Positions 50,901-59,085 of a stretch of DNA of 64,000 nt are shown here, one piece after another. The stretch spans positions 1 through 64,000 of the forward strand of contig JACJZG010000012.1 of assembly GCA_020635715.1 (NCBI GenBank), written 5' to 3'. Under the pieces are notes generated by a model that saw only the letters and a program-made list of their open reading frames with translations, was not told where the DNA came from and searched no databases. Made by a program: the position numbers and the translations under genes. This stretch comes from Flavobacteriales bacterium (GTDB taxonomy: Bacteria; Bacteroidota; Bacteroidia; Flavobacteriales_F; PHOS-HE28). Each line of letters opens with the position of its first letter. The first letter of the stretch is position 1.

Positions 50901-53749
50901 GCGTTGTTCGCGCACACCGTGCCGTTCGCACCGGCATCCACCGTGGGCGCATCCGTGAAGGTGATCACCTTGGTGTCGCTCACGGCATTGCAGTTGCCGT
51001 TGCCCGTGGTGGTCAGCGTCAGCGTGAGGCTGCCGAGGGCGAGTTCCGATGGCGTAGGCGTGTAGGTCGCGTTCAGCGTGGTGTTGTTCGGCGTGAAGGA
51101 GCCCGCGCCGCCGCTCCAGATGCCGCCCGTGGCCACACCAACGGTACCGCTCAGCGCGACCGCCGCGTTGTTGCGGCACATCGATACATCGGCGCCCGCA
51201 TCCACGGAAGGACTTGGCGTGAAAGAGAGCACCACGTTGTCGCTCACCGCCACGCAGTTGTTGTTGCCCGTGGTGGTCAGCGTCAGTGTCACCGAGCCGT
51301 TGGATATCTCCGCGGCGGTAGGCGTGTACGTAGCGTTCATCAAGGTGGCGCTCGGGCTGAAGGTTCCCGATCCACCGCTCCAAACGCCACCGGTCGCCAC
51401 CGTGAACGAGCCGTTCATCGTGGCCACCGCGTTGTTGGCGCAGAGTGACTGGTCAGCACCCGCGTTGACCGTCGGCGCAGGCGTGATGCTGAAGGTCACG
51501 TTGTCGCTTACCGCGTTGCAATTTCCGTTGCCGGCGGAGGTCAGCGTGAGCGTCACGGTACCGGCGTTGCGCTCGGCAACGGTCGGCTGATAGGTCGCGT
51601 TCAGCGTGGTATTGTTCGGCGAGAAAGTGCCCGCACCGCCGCTCCAGATCGCGCCGGTCGCGCCGCTCACTGATCCGTTCAAGGTGATGAGCGAGTTGTT
51701 CGCGCACACGGTGCCGTTCGCACCGGCGTCCACAACCGGAGCAGGTGTGAAGGTGATCGTGCGTGTGCTGGTCACGGCGTTGCAATTGCCATTGCCGGTC
51801 GTCGTCAGCGTGAGCGTCAACGTACCGGCTGCGAGTTCAGCTGGCGTCGGCGTGTACACCGCGTTCAAGGTGGTGTTGTTCGGCGTGAAGGATCCCAGGC
51901 CGCCGCTCCACACACCTCCTGTGGCACCGGATACGGAACCGGTCATCGTCACCTGCGGGTTATTCACGCAGATGGAGATCGGCGCTCCAGCGTTCGCCAC
52001 AGGCGCCGGCGTGAAAGCGATCGTGATGTTGTCGCTCACTGCCACGCAATTGTTGTTGCCCGTGGTGGTCAGCGTGAGCGTCACGGAGCCCGTCGCGATC
52101 TCGGCCGCGGTCGGCGTGTAGGTCGCGTTCAGGTTCGTGGTGCTCGGCGCGAAGGTGCCCGCACCGCCGCTCCAGATGCCGCCGGTGGCCACCGTGACGG
52201 AACCCGCCAGGGTCGCCACCGCATTGTTCGCGCAGAGGCTTTGATCCGGACCAGCGTTCACGGTCGGTGCCGGAGTGATGCTGTAGGTCACTTGATCGCT
52301 CACCGCGTTGCAGTTGCCGTTGCCCACCGTGGTGAGCGTGAGTGTCACGGTACCGGCCGCGCGCTCCGCAGCGCTCGGTGTGTACACCGCGTTCAGCGTG
52401 GCGTTGTTCGGACTGTATGTGCCCGTACCGCCGCTCCAGACCGCGCCCGTTGCGCCGCTCTGCGAACCAGCCAGCGCGATGGACGCGTTGTTCGCGCACA
52501 CCGTGCCGTTAGGGCCAGCATCCACCGTGGGCGCAGGCGTGAAGGTGATCACGCGGCTGCTCTGCACCGGATTGCAGGTACCGTTGCCGGTGCTCGTCAA
52601 CGTGAGGGTCAAGGTGCCTCCGGCGATCTCAGCGGCCGTGGGTGTGTAGGTCGCGTTGAGCGTGCTGTTGTTCGGGTTATAGGTGCCCGTTCCGCCGCTC
52701 CACACGCCGCCCGTCGCACCGCTCACGCTGCCGTTCAGGCTCACTTGCGCATTGTTCGCGCAGAGCGAGATCGGCGCGCCGGCGTTCACCACCGGTGCAG
52801 CTGTGAAGTTGATCGTCATCTGATCGGCGACGGCGGTGCAGTTGCCGTTGCCGGTCGTGGTCAGCGTCAGCGTGACAGAACCGTTCGCGATCTCCGCAGC
52901 GCTTGCCGTGTAGATCGCGCCCATGTTCGTGGTGCTCGGATCAAAGGTTCCCGCACCGCCACTCCAAACCCCGCCCGTCGCGACCGTGAACGAACCGTTC
53001 AGTGCAACCGCAGGATTGTTCGCGCAACGGGTCGCATCGGCACCCGCATTCACCGTCGGTGAAGGCGTGATGGTGAAGGTCACCGCATCGCTCACGGCGT
53101 TGCAATTGCCGTTGCCCACGGTCGTCAGCGTCAGTGTCACGGTACCGGCCGCGCGCTCGGCAGCGGTCGGCGTGTACACCGCGTTCATCGTGGCGTTGTT
53201 CGGGTTGTAGGTGCCCGCGCCACCGCTCCAGATCGCGCCCGTGGCACCGGTGAAGGCTCCGTTCAGGCTGATGTTCGCATTGTTCTCGCATACACTCGCA
53301 TCAGCTCCCGCGTTCGCGGTAGGCGCGGGCGTGAACGTGATCACGCGGCTGCTGGAGACCGGGTTGCAATTGCCGTTGCCCGTGCTGGTCAGCACCAGCG
53401 TAACGGTGCCCGCGGCCAGGTCGGCAGCGCTCGGCGTGTAGGTTGCATTGAGCGTGGTGTTGTTCGGGGAAAAGGTGCCGGAACTGGCGGTCCAGGCGCC
53501 GCCGGTAGCACCATCACACTGCTCAAGCTCACCTGCGCATTGTTGGCACAGAGCGATATCGGCGCGCTTGCGTTCACTGAAGGCGCATCGGGCGACGCGA
53601 TCACCATCTGGTCCGTCGTTGCGTTGCAGGTCTTGCTGCTGGTCGTGGTCAACGCCACGATGCTGCGGCGATTCCGCTGCGCTCGGCGTGTACACCGCGC
53701 CCATGTTGGTGGTGCTCTGGACCAAAGGTGCCTGCACCCCTGCCCACAC
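41975..53749 (-). CDS. Giant repetitive T9SS adhesin (intact-frame part)
   Basis: A 3924-residue open frame covering the C-terminal two thirds of a huge surface protein. About 40 tandem units of roughly 88 residues run in order, each starting like VNAGPDQTVCANN, with AxGGxWSGGxGTF in the middle and ending GNGNCNAVSDQ.TITFTP. They resemble PKD/Ig-like adhesin domains and each carries two conserved Cys. Near the C-terminus are two PKD domains (YTVTLTVFAQNGC; HYDFGDGG) and the CHU_C type B sorting domain (PNAFSPNGDGVNDVFYV .. GWDGT .. GKISLIR), so it is exported by T9SS and probably polysaccharide-linked or shed. Residues about 29-75 of this frame are out of phase; the true sequence becomes continuous near 53520, and the gene continues upstream to about 58923. 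Confidence 0.85.
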   Translation of the reverse strand: MWAGVQAPLVQSTTNMGAVYTPSAAESPQHRGVDHDQQQDLQRNDGPDGDRVARCAFSERKRADIALCQQCAGELEQCDGATGGAWTASSGTFSPNNTTLNATYTPSAADLAAGTVTLVLTSTGNGNCNPVSSSRVITFTPAPTANAGADASVCENNANISLNGAFTGATGAIWSGGAGTYNPNNATMNAVYTPTAAERAAGTVTLTLTTVGNGNCNAVSDAVTFTITPSPTVNAGADATRCANNPAVALNGSFTVATGGVWSGGAGTFDPSTTNMGAIYTASAAEIANGSVTLTLTTTGNGNCTAVADQMTINFTAAPVVNAGAPISLCANNAQVSLNGSVSGATGGVWSGGTGTYNPNNSTLNATYTPTAAEIAGGTLTLTLTSTGNGTCNPVQSSRVITFTPAPTVDAGPNGTVCANNASIALAGSQSGATGAVWSGGTGTYSPNNATLNAVYTPSAAERAAGTVTLTLTTVGNGNCNAVSDQVTYSITPAPTVNAGPDQSLCANNAVATLAGSVTVATGGIWSGGAGTFAPSTTNLNATYTPTAAEIATGSVTLTLTTTGNNNCVAVSDNITIAFTPAPVANAGAPISICVNNPQVTMTGSVSGATGGVWSGGLGSFTPNNTTLNAVYTPTPAELAAGTLTLTLTTTGNGNCNAVTSTRTITFTPAPVVDAGANGTVCANNSLITLNGSVSGATGAIWSGGAGTFSPNNTTLNATYQPTVAERNAGTVTLTLTSAGNGNCNAVSDNVTFSITPAPTVNAGADQSLCANNAVATMNGSFTVATGGVWSGGSGTFSPSATLMNATYTPTAAEISNGSVTLTLTTTGNNNCVAVSDNVVLSFTPSPSVDAGADVSMCRNNAAVALSGTVGVATGGIWSGGAGSFTPNNTTLNATYTPTPSELALGSLTLTLTTTGNGNCNAVSDTKVITFTDAPTVDAGANGTVCANNANITLAGVMTGASGAAWSGGTGTFNPNNTTLNAVYTPSAAERTAGTVTLTLTTTGNGNCNAVSDQVTYSITPAPTANAGADRVLCANNAATGLSGAFSIATGGIWSGGAGTFDPSTTNMSAIYTPTAAEIAAGSVTLTLTTTGNGLCNAATDQVLLTFTDPPSANAGPDVTRCANNAAVALGGSVIVATGGVWSGGTGTFTPNANTLNATYNPGAGDLAAGQVTLTLTTTGNGNCTPATDTKIITYTPAPIVNAGANGSVCANAPAIALNGAVTGAAGGVWSGGAGSFSPNNITLNATYTPTAAEIAAGTVTLTLTSAGNGQCNAVSSNVTYTITPAPTVNAGVDQSVCGNNATATLGAVITVATGVQWSGGTGAYSPGSTAQNITYSPSPIEVVNGSVTLIATTTGNGNCAAVSDAVTITYTQAPVANAGPDQTVSSNNANTTLAGSFSISTGAQWTGGAGTYSPNNSTMNAVYTPTPAEIASGSVTLTLITTGNGACSPSTDQMTITFGAAPTANAGPDQTVCANNVTVQLNGAVTIATGGIWSGGTGTYNPNSGALNAIYTPSASEIAAGTVTLTLTTVGNGNSNPESDQITITITPTPIANAGANITTCANQSTAQLAGVVNNATGGVWSGGSGTFNPSNTNLNATYTPTLGEVAAGTVTLTLTSTGNGLCNAVSDQMTITIAPSPVVNAGVDQTVCSNNATVQMAGTVSNAGGGIWSGGTGTFSPSINALNATYTPSTSELANGSVTLTLTSTGNGTCQAVSDQMTIFFSQSPVVNAGIDRTVCANDPTVVLNGSVTIATGGVWSGGSGSFTPNANTLNATYLPSPAELALGTVTLTLTSTGNGLCNAVSDQMVITIIASPVANAGNDIAVCSNNPNVQLGGSVSGAGGGQWSGGAGTFSPSIASLNAIYTPTAAEVAAGSLTLTLTTIGNGNCVPVSDQVLITFTASPTANAGADGVRCANNAGIQLNGSVTVASGGTWSGAGGTFTPNANALNALYTPSAGELAAGSVTLTLTTTGNNGCTAVSDDVTYTFTPAPTANAGADLFTCANNASVQLNGAITVATGALWSGGNGTYSPNNGTLNATYTPSASEIAAGTVTLSLTTVGNGTCNPVSDQVVITIIPSPIVNAGTPLTSCANNPAVQLAGSVQNATGGIWSGAGTFSPSNTNLSATYTPSNAEIAAGTATITLTSTGNGLCNAVASQVVLTITAAPVVEAGSPQTLCANNAVAQLNGSVANATGGVWSGVSGAFSPNSNTLNAAYTPSAAEIASGQVWLFLTSTGNGGCVSTQDSVQLVFTPAPTVNAGPDAHVCANAAQASLSGAVTVATGGIWTGGNGSYTPGNAALNATYFPTAAEIASGQFTLVLSSTGNGNCAIVRDSLIVLVDPVPVVNAGPDQQICANNSNVQLNGFVGNAPGGAWSGGAGTFFPSNTMLATQYAPTAAEIAAGSVTLTLSSTGTAYCNAVTDQMTIVFTGAPIVDAGSDLQICANNSAVQLTGNVTNASGGTWTGGSGSFAPNANVLSPVYTPSAGELAAGTLSLYLTSTGNGNCLAVRDTVVVTFTPAPTVNAGVDQNMCMNNAVVTLNGAVTVATGAQWSGGLGTFTPNAQTLNAQYVPSSFELGSGSVQLTLTTTGNGNCTAVSDQMMITVTPSPVVDAGADVTTCSNQLQVPLNGTVQGGATTGQWTTSGTGLFSPSPTALNATYIASSLDSLNGSVELTLSSSNNGLCTAVSDAMTITILPNAIANAGVDQTICASTSSIQLSGTITGNATQGQWTSTGAGSFLPSAADANAVYQLAPGDAAQGTLTFTWSVNSCDNAMDQMVLTITPESVVNAGADQVTCFGDLDVVINGTVSGASSSGTWSTLGSGGFANANTALSNVYQASANDQLAGGAYLVLTATNTGVCAPGADTLFIAIQPEGTVNAGLDVTACANNAVTQLNGQLSGDASQVQWSTSGTGSFYPNPNVLTPTYIPSAIDTAIGNLTLTISAPGSCNNATDAMQLTLTPAPYVNAGPDQTYCNAVTQFNLNGAISGITNVGQWTTTGTGTIANAGALNTTYTASAADIANGSITFTLSSLDNANCNPVTDQMTIYLTDGIITNAGPDQNVCVLSDHANLLGSIQNGSPSGTWTSTGTGTFEPSADALNAQYFFSAADVTNGSVVLTLTATNTGTCPSTQDAMVITFGNSSYAYAGADQVLCANAPIAQLAGNYSGGSSGITWSTSGTGSFSNITDPGATYTMSGADITAGSVQLTLTTITSGACAVSSDVVLLSVNPLPNINAGADIIACTAAPVQLTANVANAGGGTWTTSGTGTFFDPNALATLYLPSAADSLAGSVTLTVTTIGMAPCSAVSDELVISFGGGLAAVAGADVVACSTDPNIALNGAVAGTTTGTWSTSGTGSFMPNANALNATYIPGAADYAIGNINLVLSTTNNQGCPAGRDTLVVSYHVPPTVNAGADVLLCNGLEDVQLNGTAQNQGSVQWTTMGSGSFQPSADVLNAVYTATANDSIAGGVYLVLTAFGTGTCGNAADSVFIDIGPTRIANAGADQTVCADMDPIALGGSITGVSGGVWSTSGTGTFLPDATTLGAAYVPSSTDMAFNELRFILTTTGNMGCPADTDTMRVSLQAVPTVNAGSDLSTCDASAPVDLSGSFTGASGIQWSTNGAGVFLPSNTAANASYQPGATDEQLGTVRMVLTTTGNGVCAAVSDTLMLSFVNPLQPAFGVTNACAGSITSFMDASTTSGSAIIGWSWDLGNGVPVNGPEASTSFTEPGEYTVTLTVFAQNGCSASITRTVEVLDAPVAGFTISGELLTETEIAFTDTSVGATNWHYDFGDGGGSLLAEPVHAYETPGQYIIVQTVTNANGCTDRDSLLIKVEVKDILPPKLPNAFSPNGDGVNDVFYVRGGPFETMHLRVFNGWGELIFETEDPTFGWDGTHDGQPEINGVYVYSVVATTKDGTVHDRSGKISLIR

Positions 53750-56700
53750 CCCGCCGGTAGCAATGTAGAAGGGAACCGTTCAGTGCAACAGCCGCGTTGT
53801 TCGCGCGGTGACCGTGCGGTCGAGTCCGCGTTGGGCCGTCGGAGCCGGCGCGATCGTGAAGGCTCACGTTGTCGCTCACGGCGTTGCAGTTGCTGCTGCC
53901 TACGGTCGTGGAGGGGAGTGAGCGTCATCAAAGCGCAGTACGTTCGGCGGCGCTGGCGGCACACCGTGCCTGGCGTCGTGTTGTTCGGTTGTAGGTGCCC
54001 TGCGCCACCGCTCCGTGATCACCCTGGTCGATACCGTGAAGGAGCTGTTCAGTGTGATGTCTGCGCGGTTCGCGCACACACTTCGTCGCGTTTGCACCAG
54101 CATCCACTGCCGGTGCTGCGTGAAGGCGATCACCGGCTGTCGGAAATGGCGCGCTGCAGCTGCTACTGCCGGTCGGCTGGCGGTCAGTGGTCAGCGTACC
54201 CGCAGCCAGTTCAGCGGGGTCGGCGGTAGAAGGTTGCGTTGATGTCGTGCGTTGTTCGGCGTGAAGGATCCCGCACCACTGCTCCAGATGCCGCCCGGCG
54301 ACCGTCACGCTTCCGCCCAGGCCACGCCTGCGTTATTGCAGCAGAGTGTCAGGTCCGGACCAGCGTTGGCCGTCGGACCGGGGTGAAGTTCAGCTGTACC
54401 TCGACCGGTCACAGTGATAAGGCGGTGCCGTTGCCGGTCGTGGTCAGTGTAAGCGTCACCAGGTTGCCTTCGCGCATCCTTTCGGCCGCCGTCGGTGTGT
54501 AGGTCGCGTTGAGGTTCGTGGCGCCTGGCGCGAAAGTGCCTGCTCCACCGCTCCAGATGCCGCCTGTCGCGATCGTCACGCTGCCACCCATAGGGGAGGC
54601 GACAGGGTTGTTGCAAAGGATTGGTCGGCGCCCGCGTTGGCTGTCGTGGACAGGTGTTATCGCGTAGGTTACGTTATCGCTCATCATGTTGCAGTTAAGC
54701 GTTGCCGGCGGAGGTCAGCGCTGCATCACCGTTCCAGCAGTTCAGCGGCGGTGGGTGTATAGGTCGCGTCTGGCGCGGTGTTGTTCGGGAAGAGCAGGTT
54801 CCCGCCCCACTGCTCCAGGATGCCGCCAGGCGCCGGTCACGGGATCCGTTCAAACCGACCGTTGCGTTGTTCGTGCAAATCGAACTGTTCGCACCCGCGC
54901 TCACGATCGGCGCAGGCGTGAAGCGACCACCCTTGTTACCACGACTGGGTTGCAAGTACCCGTTACCGGTACTGGTCAAGGTGAGGGTGAGCGCGCCTGC
55001 GGCCATTTCCGATGCAGTGGGTGTGTAGGGTGGCGGTGAGCGCGGTGCTGCTCGGGTTGGCTGCGCCGTGCCGCTCCAGATGCCACCGGTGGCCCCGGTC
55101 ACAGAACTACTCAAGCTCACCTGCGCATTGTTGGCGCAGAGTGAACAGGCGCGCCTGCGTTCACCACAGGAGCTGGCGTGAAGCCGATCACCATCCGGAT
55201 CCGGTGACCGCCGTGCAGGTACCATTTCCGGTCGTCGCTCGCGTAAGCGGTCACAGGAGCCGCTCGATATCTCACCAGCGGTCGGCGTACCGCACCCAGC
55301 GTTGGTGGTGCTCTGATCGAAAGAGCCTGCCGCTGCTCCAGATACCACCAGTGGCAACCGTGAACGAAACCGTTCAGGTGACCACCGCAAGAAATTGCGC
55401 AGGTGACCGTGCGATCGTTGCTCGTACTGGGCTGGGCGTCGGAGTGCCGCCGGCGCGACCGTGATGCGGACGTTGTCGTCACGGCGCTGTAGCTGCTGCT
55501 GCCCACCAGGTGAAGGCAGAGCGTCACGGCGCCTGCCGTGCGCCTGCTAGCCGCGCTTCGGGTGTGTACACCCCGCGCGATGTGGTGAATATTGTTCGGG
55601 CCAGGTGCCCGTCTGCCGCTCCATGTCGCACCGGAAGCACGGCGCATCGAGCCCGCCAGCGTGATGGAAGCGTTGTTCGCGCAAACCGTCGCGTTCGCTC
55701 CCGCATCCACCGTTGGTGCAGGTGTACGGCGATCACCTTGCTGCTGGATACCGCATTGCAGTTCCTGTTGCCCGTAGAGGTCAAGGTGAGCGTCACCGTT
55801 CCCGCGGCTGCATTTCCGGGTTGTGCGGCGTGTAGGTGGCGTTCAGGGTCGCACTGGGTTGAAGGCCCGTGCCACTCGCTCCAGGCACCGCCCGTGGCGC
55901 CGGTCACACTGCCGCCTTTGCTGACTCTGCGCATTGTTCGCGCATACCGATAAACAGCGGCACCCGTGCTCACGACGGGCGCAGGCGTGAAGTTCAATTG
56001 CATCGCTGTCCCGTCACCGCGATGCAAACTGCCGTTGCCGGTGTCGCCAGCGTAAGCGTGACGAAACCGCTTGAGACTCCCCCGGGCGTAGGCGTGTATT
56101 GAGCACCCATGTTGGTCGTCGCCTGGGTCGAAGGAGTTTCGCACCGCTGCTCCAAATTCACCGGTCGCCACGGTGAACGATCCGTTCATCGGCTACCGCG
56201 TTGTTCGCGCAGAGTGTCTGGTCCATACCCGGCGTTCGCCGTCGAGCTGCCGCGATCGTGTACGTCATTGCTGTCGCTCACGGCGCTGTGCAGGTGCGTT
56301 GCCTACGGTGGCGTGACAGCACGGTGCCAGCGGTACGTTCCGCTGCGCTCGGCGTACACTCCGCATTCAGTGGTGTTGCCCGCTGGTGGTAAATTTCCGG
56401 GAAGTTCTGCTCCATACCGCGCCAGCTGCGCTGCTCTGCGTACCTGCCAGCGTGATGTCCGTATCACCGCGCACACCGACCTGCTCGCACCGGCATCCAC
56501 ATCGGTGCCGGGTGATAATCACCTTTGTCGTTTCGTCACCGGCAGGCAGCGCCGCTATTGCCCGTACTGCTCTGGCGTCAACGTCAAGGTGCTGTAGCAG
56601 CGACCCTGCAGCTGTCGGCGGTAACGCGTTCAGCGTCGTTGTTCGACTGTAGAAAAGCCCGCACCGCCGCTCCAGGCACCACCGGTCGCGCCGGTCACCG

Positions 56701-57270
56701 TGCCGTTGAGGCTCACCAGCGCGTTGTTCGCACAGAGCGAAACAGCCGCACCGGCATTCACCACGGGTGCTGCCGTGAAGCTGATGAGCACCTGGTCGTT
56801 CACTGCGGTGCAATTGCCATTGCCCGTGGTGGTCATCGTCAGCGTTACCGAACCACTGGAGATCTCCGCGGCCGTCGGCGTGTATTGCGCCGACATGTTG
56901 GTCGCTCGGGTCGAAGGATCCCGCACCACCGCTCCACACACCGCCCGTGGCCACGGTGAACGAACCGTTCAGATGCACCACCGCGTTGTTCGCGCAGCGC
57001 GTCTGGTCCGCTCCCGCATTCGCGGTCGGCGCAGGCGTGAAGGACACGAGCATGCTGTCGGCCACCGCACTGCACACACCGTTGCCGGTAGAGGTCAATT
57101 TGATCCACACCGAACCCGCCGTCAGGTCAGCGGCGCTGGGTGTGTAGGTCGCGTTGAGGTTGCTGTTGCCAGGCAGGAAGGTTCCCGTGCCGCCCGTCCA
57201 TACACCACCGACCGCGTTCAGCACGCTGCCCGCGAGCTGCACCACATTGTTGTTGCGGCACACGCTCTGA
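42700..57270 (-). repeat. Tandem array of about 264-bp coding repeats
   Basis: More than 50 tandem units of about 264 bp, each encoding one Ig/PKD-like domain. 40 are countable in the intact frame and about 13-14 more lie in the damaged 5' part. In the first 14 intact units, three variants cycle (NAGAPIS.. ending VITFTPAP; DAGxNGTVCANN ending SITPAP; NAGADQSLCANN), giving a superperiod near 790 bp. Units in the 3' third of the gene are more diverged. Confidence 0.85.
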
Positions 57271-58923
57271 TCCGGTCCCGCGTTCGGTATCGGCTGCGGG
57301 CTGGAAGGTCACCACCATCTCATCATCCTCTGGCGTACGGCCCCTGTCGAGGTCAGCGTCAGCGTGACTGTTCCATCGCGAGATCACCGGATGCTCAAGG
57401 GATAGGTGGCGTTCAACGAAGTAGCGCTTGGCGAGAACAACGTGCCGCTTCCGCTCGTCGTCCAGATGCCCGTTGTACCCCGCTGGAAACGCTCCCGTCA
57501 ACAACACGCTGTCCCCGGCACATCGCGTCTGGTCCGCACCCGCGCTCACATCGATCCTTCCGGAGAACTCGGAGAAGAAGCCGTAGCGGCAACCCGAAGT
57601 GGCACCGCCGTTGATGATCGCCAGCGAGAACACATCGCTCGTGTTGCTCACGATGAAGGCCTGGTTCACTGGCACCTCGGTGGTGTTGTACTGATGCGCG
57701 GCCACCATCGCCGCCGGTGCCCGGTACCGTCACGAATGCCGAACCCGGTATCGTTGCTGTACCGGGTCCCGTCACCACGAAATCGTTCTGCGATCCGTTC
57801 CGAACGAGGAGATTCAGGTAGAAGGCCTCGCTGGTACTTCGCGTGAAGCTGAGCTGCGTGCTACCCGCACAATTCAATGGCGGCAGGATCGCCATGCCCT
57901 GCTCGCAACCGAAGCCGGTGACATGGATCGCGTATAGCGGCTTGGAGCCGCTCACGTAGGTCGCGTTGTTCCCACCGCTCGGCAGGTAGTCCATGTCGTG
58001 GCGGTAGTACTGGCCGGCGAAGAGCGTGGCCACCGGCGTGGTGTTGCCATCGATGTAGACCTGCGTATTGTTCTGCACAGCCATCACGAAGAGCGACTCG
58101 TCGCCGGTGGTGTTGAGCGCGCCCTTCACGGCCACGTAATCGGTGCCGAGGATGTTCACCGGCACGATCTGGTCCAGCATCAGGTCATAGCAGCCGCCCG
58201 ATGGGTTGTGGTTCGAGTCATCCTTGATCGACACCGCAACAGGCTTGTTCGAAAGCACGACAGCTCCCGAAGGGTGCGTCGCCGGGTCGGTCTGGTTGGT
58301 GCCGGTCCACGCGCAGGAATAGGTCTGGCCCCGGTTCAAGGTCACCGTGAAGGGCGTAAGCGCGGGATGACCATCCACCGGCAGGGGCGAATAGATCATC
58401 ACCAGCGTCCCGTTCTCGGTGGCTACGATATCGAAGGAGGCGTAGGCCTTGTTCGGCGCGGAATAACCGTGGTTGTAAAATGGCGCGTGCTTGTGCAGCG
58501 GGATATAGAACTCGGTACCCAGGCCATTGGCACCTTTCAGCGCTGCGATGTCGGGGTTGTTCGTGAAGCTCGGCTCATAGTAGCACGATGTCTGGAGGTG
58601 CTCTGGATGTACAAGCCGGTGTTAAGGACCGCATCCGTTGACGCGTCTCCAACTTCGAATTTTCAAGGAGGTCAGGGTCGTACTGCTGCGCCGCTGTGTT
58701 GGCCAGGTTCAGCACGACGGCTGCTCTGCTGAAGCCTGGGTTACAGGTTGCGAAATGGTCACGACCGCAGGCAGGCCCGTGGAGGTGACGTTGATGTGTA
58801 TCGGCTGGTCGCCAAAGTGGGACGACGACCTCGGGAGGTGCCAGCCAGAAATTGGTACTGGTTTGGGCATGGGTCAGCCCCTGAAGAGCAGCCTGCCACT
58901 GGTGGAGGAAGTGCCTGTTTCAT
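53750..58923 (-). pseudogene. 5' part of the giant adhesin, broken by many frameshifts
   Basis: The repeat protein continues here in all three minus-strand frames, broken by many short indels. Coding fragments include 54695-55390, 55524-56189 and 56367-57263. At 57420-58650 the code switches to an IgGFc-binding-like N-terminal domain (GTEFYIPLHKHAPFYNHGYS; VAVSIKDDSNHNPSGGCYD; GCEQGMAILPP). Joining frames gives TNFWLAPPEV and a putative signal ending HAQ, so the ORF should start at the ATG near 58923. Repaired, the whole gene would be about 17 kb and about 5,600 residues. The damage is most likely sequencing error, so treat the gene as intact in the organism. Individual indel positions are not resolved here. 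Confidence 0.75.
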
Positions 58924-59085
58924 TCGGAGAAGGTCCCGGTCCATGAGTGGTGGACCGATGCTCGCCCCCACGGTCATCGACGAAAAGGGTTCATTCTTCA
59001 CGGAGGTCTGTCCACCGACTCCCCCTCGGTTCCTGGCGCGCGACCTTCCACTCACTTTGGTCCGGCTCTGCCGCCTTTGATCACC
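58924..59085. promoter_or_regulatory. Divergent promoter region between adhesin and kinase
   Basis: A 162-bp gap between the divergent adhesin and sensor kinase. CGCCTTTG (59072-59079) lies 6 nt before the kinase ATG-59086 and resembles the -7 box. No clear box was found for the adhesin, perhaps because the sequence here is unreliable. Confidence 0.35.

Noticed and set aside
42700..57270. Regularly spaced repeats suggesting a CRISPR array
   Set aside because: The period is about 264 bp, there are no short direct repeats with unique spacers, and the repeats are in-frame protein domains.
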